Assembly (NCBI GenBank): GCA_030522415.1
Contig: CM060104.1
Coordinates: 16,694,229-16,758,228, forward strand
Direction: 5' to 3'
From: Channallabes apus
Taxonomy: Eukaryota > Chordata > Actinopteri > Siluriformes > Clariidae
DNA length: 64,000 bases
Part shown: piece by piece, positions 1-14,131 of the stretch
Position numbering within the stretch: position 1 is the first letter of the stretch
How the letters are laid out: each line of letters opens with the position of its first letter
Notes under the pieces: generated by a model
The model's input: only the letters and a program-made list of their open reading frames with translations
Database searches by the model: none
Told to the model about the DNA's origin: nothing
Program-made: the position numbers and the translations under genes

Positions 1-336
1 GCTGTAACACAATTTAAATATTTTAATTTTATGGGTCAATTAAAACGTGTGTGTCATAGCAATGATTTACAACACAGAACAACACGAATTCAAAGATAGA
101 TTCAGGGAAACCTTTAGCAGAATACCCTCAAAGATCCTGTCTGCACCCAGTGAGGCAAAACTGAAGTAAGCAGCGCACGTATTCTGCTTGATATGACTTG
201 CACACTACAATCAAGTTCCCACAGCCAAAGTTATAGTGTACAACACCTACTTTATCATAAGACTCTAAAATATTTTTGGTTTAATAAAAGAGGACAAGTT
301 TTTCGTTATGGTTTCTTTGTAAAGCAGTTGTACATA

Positions 337-450
337 CAGTATCTCACAAAAGTGAGTACACCCCTTAGTCGAGCAGCTAAGTGGAATTTTTTTTTTTTAA
401 CAATTGTGCATTTTGTGATGAAAACATAACATTTGGTATACTTACAGTAT
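337..450 (+). mobile_element. Tc1-like transposon end, decayed
   Basis: A TA dinucleotide at 335-336 is followed by cagtatctcacaaaagtgag, which continues with tacaccc. I recognise this as the terminal inverted repeat of a Tc1-like family common in fish. Only the first 30 bases or so are recognisable; the rest is diverged and poly-T rich. No transposase is visible and the second end was not found. The right boundary is approximate. Confidence 0.5.
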
Positions 451-1075
451 AGATAAAGGCAGTCCAAAAAAAAAAAATTGGATATCTGGCCACTTTACTA
501 TTGAATTTTCAATACGGTGGCCCTAGAAGCTTTTTCAAAATGGCCACCTCTGACAACAGAGCAAGTTTCCTATTAGCTATATATTATATTATATTATATT
601 AGTAATATAGTGAATAAAATGCATCTCCCATACATAGCTTTTAGAAATTGTCACATGGATAGTACATGAAGTCATTTAAAATCCAAGATGGTGGCCAAGA
701 TTAGCATGAAAATTTTACCAATTGGTCAGATATGGATGATGTCCACATCAAAAGCATACATTTCTTATGAAAAAGATCTAAATCTGGACTTGAAAATAGT
801 CCTGATGTTTCCATTTTTCCCCCCTCACAATTCAAGATAACCATTTATCTTACTTCAAGATATCAGGTGCAAATTAGCTTCAGGTAGAAGACAGTACAGA
901 TAGATTTGACAGAAAATAAGTGGCGTAAATGCCAAAAGTGGTTAATTTCACATAGTCACTACCAAAGGTTCAGGTTAATTATCCTAAAACAAAGATCAAA
1001 TTCAGGTTGTCCAAGAACTCCTAAAAACCAAAATGATGCCATCATCAACCCCAGCTGGAGGATGAACCCTCTTAC

Positions 1076-1111
1076 CTGTATGGTCCTACTAAGACATACT
1101 TGGGTGGTTTA
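1076..1111 (-). other. Exon-like segment, copy 1 (36 bp)
   Basis: On the minus strand this short segment is preceded by gtgaattaagcag, a usable splice acceptor, and followed by CATACAG|gtaagagg, a near-consensus donor. One reading frame gives a peptide ending in VLVGPY. The same acceptor, body and donor recur in diverged form at 2010-2040. This suggests a duplicated micro-exon or duplicated intronic sequence of the neighbouring minus-strand SET gene. Function is unknown and transcription is unproven. Confidence 0.3.
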
Positions 1112-1151
1112 CTGCTTAATTCACACAAACATTCAGACTACTAACTTTCAG

Positions 1152-1630
1152 TTTGAAAATCACTTTATGAGAGAGTCCTCACAAAACACGGTCCATATAA
1201 ACCATCTCACATCCAAGCGAACATACACATACACTCAGATCTTATACTGACCTACACTTTGAAAATCACTTTGTGAAAGAGTCCTCACAAAACACGGTCC
1301 ATATAAACCATCTCACATCCAGGCGAACATACACATACACTCAGATCTTATACTGACCTACACTTTCAAAATCACTTTGTGAAAGAGTCCTCACAAAACA
1401 CGGTCCATATAAACCATCTCACATCCAGGTGAACATACACATACACTCAGATCTTATACTGACCTACACTTTGAAAATCACTTTGTGAAAGAGTCCTCAC
1501 AAAACACGGTCCATATAAACCATCTCACATCCAGGTGAACATACACATACACTCAGATCGTATACTGACCTACACTTTGAAAATCACTTAGTGAGAGACT
1601 ACTTAGAATACACTGTCTATATAAACCATA
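1152..1630 (-). repeat. 106-bp tandem repeat, four copies plus a partial
   Basis: The motif tttgaaaatcactt recurs at 1152, 1258, 1364, 1470 and 1576, so the period is exactly 106 bp. The first four units are nearly identical, differing by a few substitutions; the fifth decays after about 55 bp. More diverged, non-adjacent relatives lie at about 2070-2250. The uniformity of the first four suggests a recent local expansion of one unit of an older duplication. No long ORF runs through the array on either strand. Confidence 0.9.
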
Positions 1631-1731
1631 GCATATCTAAGGGAGTACAGACACACACAATGCCTACATCACATCTTTTTGAAATTAACACTTTGCCACA
1701 TGCATTGTAATGAAGGGCTACATTCATTTAC

Positions 1732-1801
1732 CTTTTCCTTCTGGACTTGTCAAACTCTGGTTGCCTTCATCCATTTTAGTCTGGCTGCTCTTAGCCATCA
1801 T
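1732..1801 (-). other. Exon-like segment, copy 1 (70 bp)
   Basis: On the minus strand a textbook acceptor (tttgttacag) precedes 70 bases that are open in only one frame, followed by the donor AAAAG|gtaaatg. The open frame starts MMAKSSQTKMDEG and ends SLTSPEGK, so it is polar and Ser/Thr/Lys-rich, like the exon at 5904-6056. A diverged paralogue with the same acceptor and donor lies at 2327-2442. It may be a 3' coding exon of the minus-strand SET gene or a duplicated exon fossil. I do not recognise the peptide. Confidence 0.35.
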
Positions 1802-2009
1802 CTGTAACAAATACATCATGGAGGAAATAAATGAATATGCATCTGCTAAAAATTTACAAATTGAACAATCTTACTTCTCACAAAGAGCACAAGAAGAAAA
1901 CTTTATTTTGAATGTCACTAGGTGATTATGTAAGGCAAACAGATCAAATACAAGTTGTCCAAATATTCTTAAAGACCACAGCAGTGCCATATCATATCAA
2001 GTTCCTTAC

Positions 2010-2040
2010 CTGTATGGTCCTAAGACATTTGGGTTATTTA
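2010..2040 (-). other. Exon-like segment, copy 2 (31 bp)
   Basis: This is the diverged counterpart of the segment at 1076-1111. It has the same gtgaattaagcag acceptor, the same CATACAG|gtaagg donor, and similar flanks on both sides. It is 5 bp shorter than copy 1, so the reading frame is not conserved between the two. That argues for decay in at least one of them. Confidence 0.3.
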
Positions 2041-2326
2041 CTGCTTAATTCACAAACATTCAGACCTGGCCGTCACTTTGAAAAGCATTTCATGGAAGAT
2101 TACTTACAAAACACTGCTCATATAAACCATATTGCATTCATGTTAAAACATACCCAGATTTTACACCGAGCTACACTTCGAAATTCACTTAAATGAGAGG
2201 GTGCTTACAAAACACTGTCCATATAAACAATCAGATCTAAGTGACGCACACAAAGCCTATGTCACATGTTGGTGGACTTTAAAACTTTGCCACACGGAAT
2301 GTAATGAATGGCTACATTTCATTTAC

Positions 2327-2442
2327 CTTTTCAGGCTTGCTGAGTGGATCAAGCACTGGACTTGTCAAACTCTGGTTGCCCTCTAGCTATCTCCGCCTGG
2401 TTGCCCTCTAGCCGTCTCCACCTGGTTGGTTTTAGCCACAAA
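2327..2442 (-). other. Exon-like segment, copy 2 (116 bp), probably broken
   Basis: This is the counterpart of 1732-1801, with the acceptor ctactacag and donor AAAAG|gtaaatg retained. It contains an internal tandem duplication of about 27 bp (the ggttgccctctagc motif occurs twice). All three frames contain a stop, so it is unlikely to be a working coding exon in this copy. It serves mainly as evidence that the whole 1.0-1.8 kb block is a duplication of the 1.9-2.5 kb block. Confidence 0.3.
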
Positions 2443-2724
2443 CTGTAGTAGATGCAGCATGGACAAACAAGATACATTAATAACTACTGGGAAAGAACCA
2501 TTAAAGAGAATATTTGAGGTTTAAATAAATAGAACAATCCTACTTCAACAAAAACCTTGCTGTAAACCCCACTGGCTGATTTTGCAAGGTATAGAATATA
2601 AGATATCAATGATAATCTCTCTTTGATTATTCAAATTCCATAGCTGGGGAAGGAGAATTTCATGATGACAGCCTAATCGAAAATTCGATACGTTTGTGGT
2701 GGCATCAGTAACAGAGTTAAACCT

Positions 2725-2785
2725 AGAGCTTGCTGTGAGGGTTACAGTGCTAACCACTGCTCCACCATGCTGCCCCCATTCACTA
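2725..2785 (-). mobile_element. Fragment of a tRNA-derived SINE head
   Basis: The sequence agtgctaaccactgctccac with its flanks is the reverse complement of the tRNA-like head (ggcggcac..gtagtggttagcac) of the SINEs at 28.5, 28.9, 31.4 and 61.3 kb. Only the head is left, and the rest of the element is not recognisable. Confidence 0.5.
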
Positions 2786-2807
2786 TATGTAATTAAACAC
2801 TTCAGTT

Positions 2808-4046
2808 TTGCTATGTCCCCAATGCACCTATGGGGGAGCGAAATCCAGTGTTTTCTTGTGCAAGTCCCAAGTTTGGATAAATGAAGAGGGTTGTATCAGG
2901 AAGGGCATCCTACGTAAAACATTTGCCAAGTCAATGAAGCAAATCACAAATATAATTCCCATGCCGGATCAGTCGTGGCCGGGGTTAACAACGACCGCCA
3001 CTGGTGCTGTTGTCCAGGGTGCCGGTGGAAATTGGGCTACTGTTGGTCGAAGAAGGAGAGGAGGAAGGCGTGTTCGAAAGCAGAGAGAGAAGAGGAAAGG
3101 CAAGAGTTTAGGAGTGAAAGTAGGGACCTTGAATGTTGTGACCATGACAGGGAAGGGAAGAGAGTTGGTGGATATACTGTGTGTCCAGGAGACCAGGTGG
3201 AAAGGTAGCAAAGCTAGAAGCTTAGGATCAGGATTCAAATTGTTTTACCATGGTGTGGATAGGAAAAGAAATGGAGTAGGAGTTATTCTGAAAGAGGAGA
3301 TTGTAAGGAATGTTCTAGAGGTGAATAGAGTATCAGATAGGGTGATGAGTCTGAAGCTGGAACTTGAAGGGATAATGTTCAATGTTGTTAGTGGTTATGC
3401 TCCACAGGTAGGATGTGTGTTAGAAGAGAAGGAGAAATTCTAGAGTGAGTTAGATGAAGTGATGCAGAGCATCTCCAGAGGTGAGAGAGTGGTGATTGGT
3501 GCAGACTTCAATGGACATGTTGGGGAAGGGAACAGAGGTGATGAAAATGTGATGGGCAGGTTTGGTCTTCAGGACAGGAATGTAGAAGGACAGATGGTGG
3601 AGGACTTTGCAAAGAGGATGGAAATGGCAGTAGTAAATACTTTCTTCCAGAAGTGGCAGGAACATAGGGTGACATATAAGAGCGGAGGCAGAAGCACTCA
3701 GGTGGACTACATCTTGTGTCGACGTTGTAATCTGAAAGAGATCAGTGACTGCAAAGTGTTGGTAGGGGAGAGTGTAGCCAGACAACACAGAATGGTGGTG
3801 TGTAAAATAACCCTGGTGGTGAGGAAGGTGAAGAGGACAAAGGCAGAGCAGAGGACAAAGTGGTGGAAGCTGAGAAAGGAAGAATGTTGTGATGTCTTTA
3901 GGGAGGAGTTGAGACAGGCTATGGGTGGTCAGGAGGTGCTTTCAGTTGACTGGACAACTAAAGCCAATGTGATCAGGGAGACAGGTAGGAGGGTACTTGG
4001 TGTATCATCAGGTAAGGGAAAAGTGGACAAGGAGACTTGGTGGTGA
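2808..4046 (+). pseudogene. LINE endonuclease domain (broken ORF)
   Basis: The reading frame runs from about 2960 to 4046 with one in-frame TAG at 3441-3443. Endonuclease landmarks in order are TLNVVTMTGKGREL, VQETRW (catalytic Glu), GADFNGHVG, TQVDYILCRR and QHRMVV. Between GRELVD and ILCVQETRW, about eight residues usually present in this family seem to be missing, consistent with a small deletion between short direct repeats. A frameshift near 4040 moves the frame into the linker ahead of the reverse transcriptase. In life this domain nicks target DNA to prime reverse transcription. Confidence 0.8.
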
Positions 4047-5888
4047 ACGAGGAAGTCCAGGAGTGTATACAGGGAAAGAGGCTAGCTAAGAAGAAGTGGA
4101 ACACTGAGAGGACTGAAGAGAGTAAACAGGAGTACAGGGAGATGCAGCATAAGGTGAAGGAGGACTTGTATGCTAGGCTGGACAGTAAGGAGGGAGAGGT
4201 GGATCTGTACAGGTTGGGCTAGGCAGAGAGATAGAGATGGGAAGGATGTGCAGCAGGTTAGAGTGATTAAAGATAGAGATGGAAATGTACTGACAGATGC
4301 CAGGAGGGTGATGGGAAGATGGAAGGAGTACTTTGAGAAGTTGATGAATGAGGAAAAGGAAAGAGAACAAAAGAGTAGAAGAGGTGACTGTTGTGGAGCA
4401 GGAAGTAGCAAATATTAGTAAAAGTGAGGTGAGAAGGGCGTTGAAGAGGATGAAGAGTGGAAAGGCTGTTGGTCCTGATGACATACCTGTGGAGGTATGG
4501 AAGTGCTTAGGAGAGGTGGCAGTAGAGTTTCTGACTAGTTTGTTTAACGAGATCTTGTACAGTGAGAGGACTCCAGAGGAATGGAGCTGAAGTGCATTGG
4601 TGCTGATTTTTAAAAACAAGGGGAGATGTGCAAAGCTGTTGCAATTACAAAAGTTATAAAGCTAAATGAGCCATACAATGAAGCTGTGGGAAAGAGTAGT
4701 GGAAGCTAGGTTAAGGGCAGAGGTGAGCATTTGTGAGCAGCAATATGGTTTATGCCTAGAAAGAGTAGTGCAGTATTTGCTTTGAGGATGCTGATGGAGA
4801 AGTACAGAGAAAGTAATAAAGAGTTGCATTGTGTCTTTGTAGATTTAGAGAAAGCGTACGACAGGGTGCCGAGAGAGGAACTGTGGTGTTGTATGAGGAA
4901 GTCTGGAGTGGCGAAGAAGTATGTTAGAGTGGTGCAGGACATGTATGAGAGCGCTAAGACAGTGGTAAGATGTGCTGTAGGTGTGACAAAAGAGTTCAAG
5001 ATGGAGGTGGGTCTGCATCAAGGATCGGCTCTAAGCCCCTTTTTGTTTGCTCTGGTGATGGACAGGATGACAGATGAGGTTAGACAGGAGTCTCCATGGA
5101 CTATGATGTTTGCAGATGACATTGTGCTTTGTAGTGAGAGCAGGGAACAGGTGGAGGAAAATCTAGAGAGATGGAGGTACGCTCTGGAAAGCAGAGGAAT
5201 GAAGGTTAGCCGCAGCAAGACGGAATACATGTGTGTGAATGAGAGGAACCCAAGAGGAACGGTGAAGCTACAGTGAGCAGAGGTAAAGAAGGTGGAGGAT
5301 TTTAAGTACTTAGGGTCAACGGTCGAGAGCAACGGAGAGTGTTCAAAGGAGGTGAAGAGACGGATACAGGCAGTTTGGAATGGTTGGAGAAAAGTGTCAG
5401 GTGTGTTGTGTGATGAAAGAGTATCAGCGAGAATGAAAGGAAAGGTGTACAGGACAGTGGTGAGACCAGCGATGCTCTACGGCTTAGAGACAGTGGCACT
5501 GAAGAAAAGACAGGAGGCAGAGCTAGAGGTAGCAGAGCTGAAGATGTTGAGGTTCTCTTTGGGAGTGACAAGGATGGATAGGATCAAGAATCAGTTCATC
5601 AGAGGGACAACCCATGTGAGATGTTTTGGAGATAAAGTCAGAGAGGCCAGATTGAGGTGGTTTGGACATGTTCAGAGGAGAGATTGTGAATATATTGGTA
5701 GAAGGATGCTGAGGTTGGAACTACCAGGCAGGAGGTCTAGAGTAAGACCAAAGAGGAGATTTATGGATGCAGTGAGAGAGGACATGAAGTTAGTTGGTGT
5801 GAGAGAAGAGGATGCAGAGGATAGGGTTAGATGGAGGCAGATGATTCGCTGTGGCGACCCCTGAAAGGGAACAGCCGAAAGAAAAAGA
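2817..5888 (+). mobile_element. RTE-type LINE retrotransposon, near full length, inactivated
   Basis: The element is flanked by a 13-bp target-site duplication, agttttgc[t/c]atgt, at 2804-2816 and 5889-5901, with one mismatch. It encodes an apurinic-type endonuclease followed by a reverse transcriptase in the order expected of non-LTR retrotransposons. The end (ctgtggcgacccctg... agccgaaagaaaaagaag) is the tail typical of an RTE-related family abundant in fish. It is dead: there are nonsense codons at 3441-3443, 4588-4590 and 5274-5276, and frameshifts near 4040, 4200 and 4400. It has inserted next to a minus-strand exon of the SET gene. Confidence 0.9.
4348..5864 (+). pseudogene. LINE reverse transcriptase and C-terminus (broken ORF)
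   Basis: The piece at 4348-4590 holds the start of the RT domain (KSGKAVGPDDIPVEVWK) and ends in a premature stop. From 4752 the frame carries FVDLEKAYDRVPREELW (RT motif A), GLHQGSALSPFLFALVMDR (motif B) and FADD at 5109 (the catalytic Asp pair), then a TGA at 5274-5276. It continues in the same frame at 5292-5864 with LGSTVESNG, RPAMLYGLE and a C-terminal RMLRLELPGRR segment. The catalytic residues survive but the protein cannot be made in one piece. Confidence 0.85.
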
Positions 5889-5903
5889 AGTTTTGCCATG
5901 TAC

Positions 5904-6056
5904 CTATGGTCGTGCAACAGTATTTTTCCATTTTACCGTAAAGCTTCTGAGAGGACCAGCTGATGTAGTTTCAGACCTTTTTTGCCACCGACTTGTAGAA
6001 GGCTCTGATGTAGACAACACACCATGCTGCTCCTCCTTCGACCTTTCTTCAGATTC
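5904..6056 (-). CDS. Putative downstream exon of the SET-domain gene
   Basis: On the minus strand, after tctgtttttaaaatcataag (a plausible acceptor), 51 codons are open: ESEERSKEEQHGVLSTSEPS followed by TSRWQKRSETTSAG and VKWKNTVARP, then TAG. The peptide is polar and Ser/Thr/Lys/Arg-rich, typical of a disordered tail. It starts in phase 0, matching the phase in which the SET exon at 6275-6464 would end if its gtaaaa donor is used. The terminal TAG is immediately followed by gtac, so it is either a true stop or a damaged version of a CATACAG|gta donor like those at 1076 and 2010. The RTE LINE begins just beyond, within the target-site duplication. A corresponding upstream ORF continues no further. 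Confidence 0.4.
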   Translation of the reverse strand, partial: ESEERSKEEQHGVLSTSEPSTSRWQKRSETTSAGPLRSFTVKWKNTVARP

Positions 6057-6241
6057 CTTATGATTTTAAAAACAGACAATTGGCAACATATCCAGTTTAT
6101 AATATTCCATGTGCTATGTATTTTAATAAATTAATGTCTAACATACATTAATGTGATAAAAAGCATGTTAAAACAAAAGCTACAATGACAGTATACATTG
6201 TTCACTTAAATTAAAGTGTGCATGATTAGACCATAACCCCT

Positions 6242-6499
6242 CTAAGGACAATCAGCTTCATAAAAGGTTTTTACCACTTTCGATCTCCATGGCCAGTTGC
6301 CATAATTATAGGTGACCTCTTCTCCTGGACTTATGTCTCGTGTTGCAAACAAACACAAGCGTGGCTTGCCTTGCAGGGTGAAGTATGTCATCATGGCATT
6401 GGGGTTTATATGGTTGTCATTCATTAGTCTTCCAAATGACCCATCCTCTTGGGCCGCACCCACACTACCAAAGCAAAAGGAGCACTTCATAAAAATCAT
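6242..6499 (-). CDS. SET-domain exon, KMT5A-like methyltransferase (partial)
   Basis: The minus-strand ORF contains GRLMNDNHINPNAMM, matching the N-H-x-x-x-P-N SET motif that binds AdoMet and forms the pseudoknot, and LFATRDISPGEEVTYNYG, matching the GEE-(L/I/V)-x-x-(D/N)-Y-G motif with the catalytic Tyr. The C-terminal WPWRSK is characteristic of the expanded KMT5A-like lysine methyltransferases of fish, which modify histone lysines. A real exon would probably run 6275-6464: the acceptor ttttgctttggtag lies just upstream, with one base completing a codon, then 63 codons and the donor GTG|gtaaaa. Without splicing, the frame ends KTFYEADCP at a TAG (6242-6244). The N-terminal half of the SET domain is not found anywhere upstream in the window, so this is either a gene with a distant upstream exon or a pseudogene fragment. 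Confidence 0.65.
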   Translation of the reverse strand: MIFMKCSFCFGSVGAAQEDGSFGRLMNDNHINPNAMMTYFTLQGKPRLCLFATRDISPGEEVTYNYGNWPWRSKVVKTFYEADCP

Positions 6500-7074
6500 T
6501 TATACTTAATTTATATTATGCCAATTTAAATTTGCTTAACATTTTAATACTTTGTTATTCAAGTTCACAAAACTATATCTTTTAGTTAAATCACATCATC
6601 TGACACTATACTGTACATTTATACCTTCATTCCAGAGTCTAAGATCCTTCATTCAACAATATTTGTGTTCACTAAACCAAAAGCAATGTCACTTTAATGA
6701 CAAAGTGAATTGTAATGACTACAGTGATATGACAGTACATTAGTCCATCTCTCATTGTTTATTGTTATTCATAAAAAACAACAATTACTAAAAGATCTCA
6801 GCCAGACCTAGACTTAAAAAAAAACATATACGCCTCTACTGTAACTCTACAGTGCAGTTGTTGATACTTTTGTTTTGTTGATGGATATTTTAATGTAAAA
6901 TAAAACTACAGTGCTATTGACCACTTTAATTATTAGTACTTACAGTAGCCACAGGTGGACATAAACATACATAAACATACAAGATGAAACCCTGGACTGT
7001 CAGTTAGTGTATCTGTCCTCCTGTCTGTCAGCATGAAGCTCTGGCTGAGTTTAAATGTCCCCCCCTGAGCTCGA

Positions 7075-7098
7075 GCTCTCTCTCTCTCTCTCTCTCCA
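7075..7098. repeat. (TC)n microsatellite
   Basis: A short pure ctctct run lies at the edge of the CpG-rich region. Confidence 0.9.
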
Positions 7099-7323
7099 CA
7101 CTGACTACCTACCTAAGGCCGGTTAGTGAGCGGGTCTGCACGGCTGTGAGAGCCTCCTCACCTTGCTGTGTGCATGACTGGGGCAGCAGGACCTGTCACT
7201 CATCACTCTATTAACGACACTACAGTCAGGCTGCAGCCGCGCTTCTGTTTATGGGGAACTTTAGCTTGTTTACATCAGCAATAAACACCGGGAGGCGGAG
7301 GGTCACGTGCTTATTTTATATGA

Positions 7324-7324
<1 letters not shown>

Positions 7325-7369
<45 letters not shown>
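7325..7369. repeat. (AT)n microsatellite
   Basis: About 22 AT dinucleotides in a row, inside the promoter-like region. Confidence 0.95.
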
Positions 7370-7374
<5 letters not shown>

Positions 7375-7720
7375 GAGGCATTTTTGTTGGGTATGAAAAA
7401 GCAGAGCACAACACGTTAACTCCAGCTGATATTTAGTGCATGAAGAGAGTGAATGTTTAATGATCTTCATCATGCTGAGTCTCCTCCTCCTCTTCCTCCT
7501 CCAGTCTACACCGGGCCTGTAGCTACTGTAGCTCTCCTAACTGCATTAAACTACTCAGTTCTAATTAGCTGCATCGTGCTCGCACTAGTTACTAAGTCAT
7601 GTAATACAAGCAGAAAAGAAAAAAACATCTGCACAAGTAAAACTCTGCTATATTAGTAAATGTATCTGCTTACCTGTGTGTTTTGATGCTCCGTCCTCGC
7701 CACGCTGTTGCTCCAGAGTT

Positions 7721-7842
7721 AAACTGCGCATGTGCTCCAGACGGCATTTAACTGTTAAACTGCGCATGTGCGCCAGACGGCATTTAACTGTTAAACTGCG
7801 CATGTGCGCCAGACGGCATTTAACTGTTAAACTGCGCATGTG
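7721..7842. repeat. 36-bp tandem repeat with NRF-1-like cores
   Basis: The string aaactgcgcatgtg occurs at 7721, 7757, 7793 and 7829, giving an exact 36-bp period. Each unit carries tgcgcatgtgc, close to the NRF-1 consensus YGCGCAYGCGCR, followed by cagacggcatttaactg in the first three units. The regular spacing places the cores roughly 3.4 helical turns apart. The array immediately precedes the GC-box cluster. Confidence 0.85.
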
Positions 7843-8255
7843 CAGACTGAGCTCTGAGCCGGTTAGAGCCCCCGCCCCGCTCCGAGCCCGTCAGAAGCCC
7901 CGCCCCGCTCCGAAGCCCCGCCCCTCTCGGCTCCGAAGCCCCGCCCCGCGTCTCGCCCCTCAAAAACAGCCAATCAGAAGGATTCCCGGCAAAATGTATG
8001 TTCGAGTGTATGAAATTGCAATACTGGTCCGATATCTGGAGGGCGCTGCTCCGATACACTGGAATACACTCAGAAATCAGGTTACGGGTTAAAATGGACT
8101 TTCAAAGAAAATGCAAATTCATGCTATTTAGACACTGACAAATGCCAATACACTCTCGGAATTACGCGGACTTCGGCATAGTCCGGCTAATCCTATGAGG
8201 TCCGGATAGCCCAGGTAAGGAGTCAGGTGTAATGTCCGGGTATACCATAAAAACC

Positions 8256-13084
<4,829 letters not shown>

Positions 13085-13320
13085 TGATGGGCATTGGTGG
13101 CTCAGAGGTTGCCTACCATGTGAAAGGTCCAGGTTCGATTCCAAGCCAATGCCCTAACCACAGCCACTAGATGCAGTGCCGGTCCCAAGCCCAGATGAAA
13201 CGGTAGGGTTACATCAGGATAGGCATCCAGCGTAAAACCTGTGCCAAGTTATTGTGCAGACTAGTTGGTCCGCTGTTGCGACCCCACAATGGGAGCAGCC
13301 AAAAGAACAACAACAAGAAG
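13085..13320 (+). mobile_element. tRNA-derived SINE with RTE-LINE body and tail
   Basis: The head has a box-A-like tggctcagagg near 13097 and a perfect box B ggttcgatt at 13132-13140, the internal RNA polymerase III promoter of tRNA-derived SINEs. The middle (gtcccaagcc... catcaggataggcatcc... gtaaaacctgtgccaag) aligns with the 5' end of the RTE LINE at 2862-2935. The end (cgctgttgcgaccccacaatg... agccaaaagaac) aligns with that LINE's 3' end. The SINE is thus a partner of that LINE family and would be mobilised by its reverse transcriptase. Confidence 0.75.
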
Positions 13321-13995
13321 TTCATTTTTCATGATGTTCTACGAGCACCTGCAGGCATGACGGTCAGGTGTCAACATACAGTACTTTTGACCATAGAATG
13401 TATTTACTAGTGGCCTATACCTAAATCTTTGTTAAAACAATTGAAATCTCTGCACTGCTCTTAAAAGGTAATTAAATTCCCAGGAGGTCTACGCGGAGTC
13501 AGACCAGTTTCATCAGCATTCTCTTTCCTGACAGCTTTGTTTACTTTAGTTCAGCTTGTCAGCCTCAGTATATGATATAAAAATTATACACGTGATCACA
13601 GGCAAAAATTCATACTGTCAATAACAAATAGCTATACCCACCATAGCATTTACAGGTGGGTGCCAGACAAGAAAATAAACAAATATTATGCTGTCAATCA
13701 ACAAAATCACATAGTTCTTCATGTGAAAAGGGCTGGTGATGGTTGTTTAAGCAGAAGCTGCCATTAAAGGGCAGGGAGAGGGGTGAGGAGAAGCCAGGCT
13801 GAAGCATTGTACCTTTTTCCTTGTTGAAGTGATTCCATCTCATCATTCACACCAGTGCCAGTCACACACCCAAAGGCACAAAAAGCCAGTGCTGTCTATA
13901 AGGAGTAACCCATTGAATCTCGTCCCCAAAGGCACAATGGCTTTATGGAGAGGTCTAAGTGTTTGTTCTTGTGAAAAATCTCTCTTTCTCATTCT

Positions 13996-14019
13996 GTCTC
14001 TCTCTCTCTCTCTCTCTCG

Positions 14020-14113
<94 letters not shown>

Positions 14114-14131
14114 CATACATACATACATACC
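13996..14131. repeat. Compound (TC)n(AC)n(AT)n(ATAC)n microsatellite
   Basis: Four simple-repeat blocks run directly into each other. ORFs crossing this region are artefacts of the repeats. Confidence 0.95.

Larger units (their letters stand above)
7110..8060. promoter_or_regulatory. CpG-rich, GC-box-rich promoter-like region
   Basis: Against an AT-rich background this stretch is rich in CpG. At 7868-7952 it holds five or more CCCCGCCCC-type GC boxes (Sp1-family sites) and at 7721-7842 four NRF-1-like cores. TATA-less, CpG-rich, Sp1 plus NRF-1 promoters are usual for vertebrate housekeeping and chromatin genes. The minus-strand SET exon lies 0.6 kb downstream of it, so it may be that gene's promoter; a plus-strand or bidirectional start is equally possible. 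No transcript evidence is available. Confidence 0.5.

Noticed and set aside
1152..1630. CRISPR-like array
   Set aside because: The units are contiguous 106-bp tandem copies with no unique spacers, in an evidently eukaryotic sequence.
7648..7839. Minus-strand ORF of repeated MRSLTVKCRLAH
   Set aside because: It is a by-product of the 36-bp promoter repeat, whose period is a multiple of three.
13097..13140. A functional tRNA gene
   Set aside because: Box A- and box B-like motifs are present, but no full cloverleaf can be drawn and the sequence continues into a SINE body.
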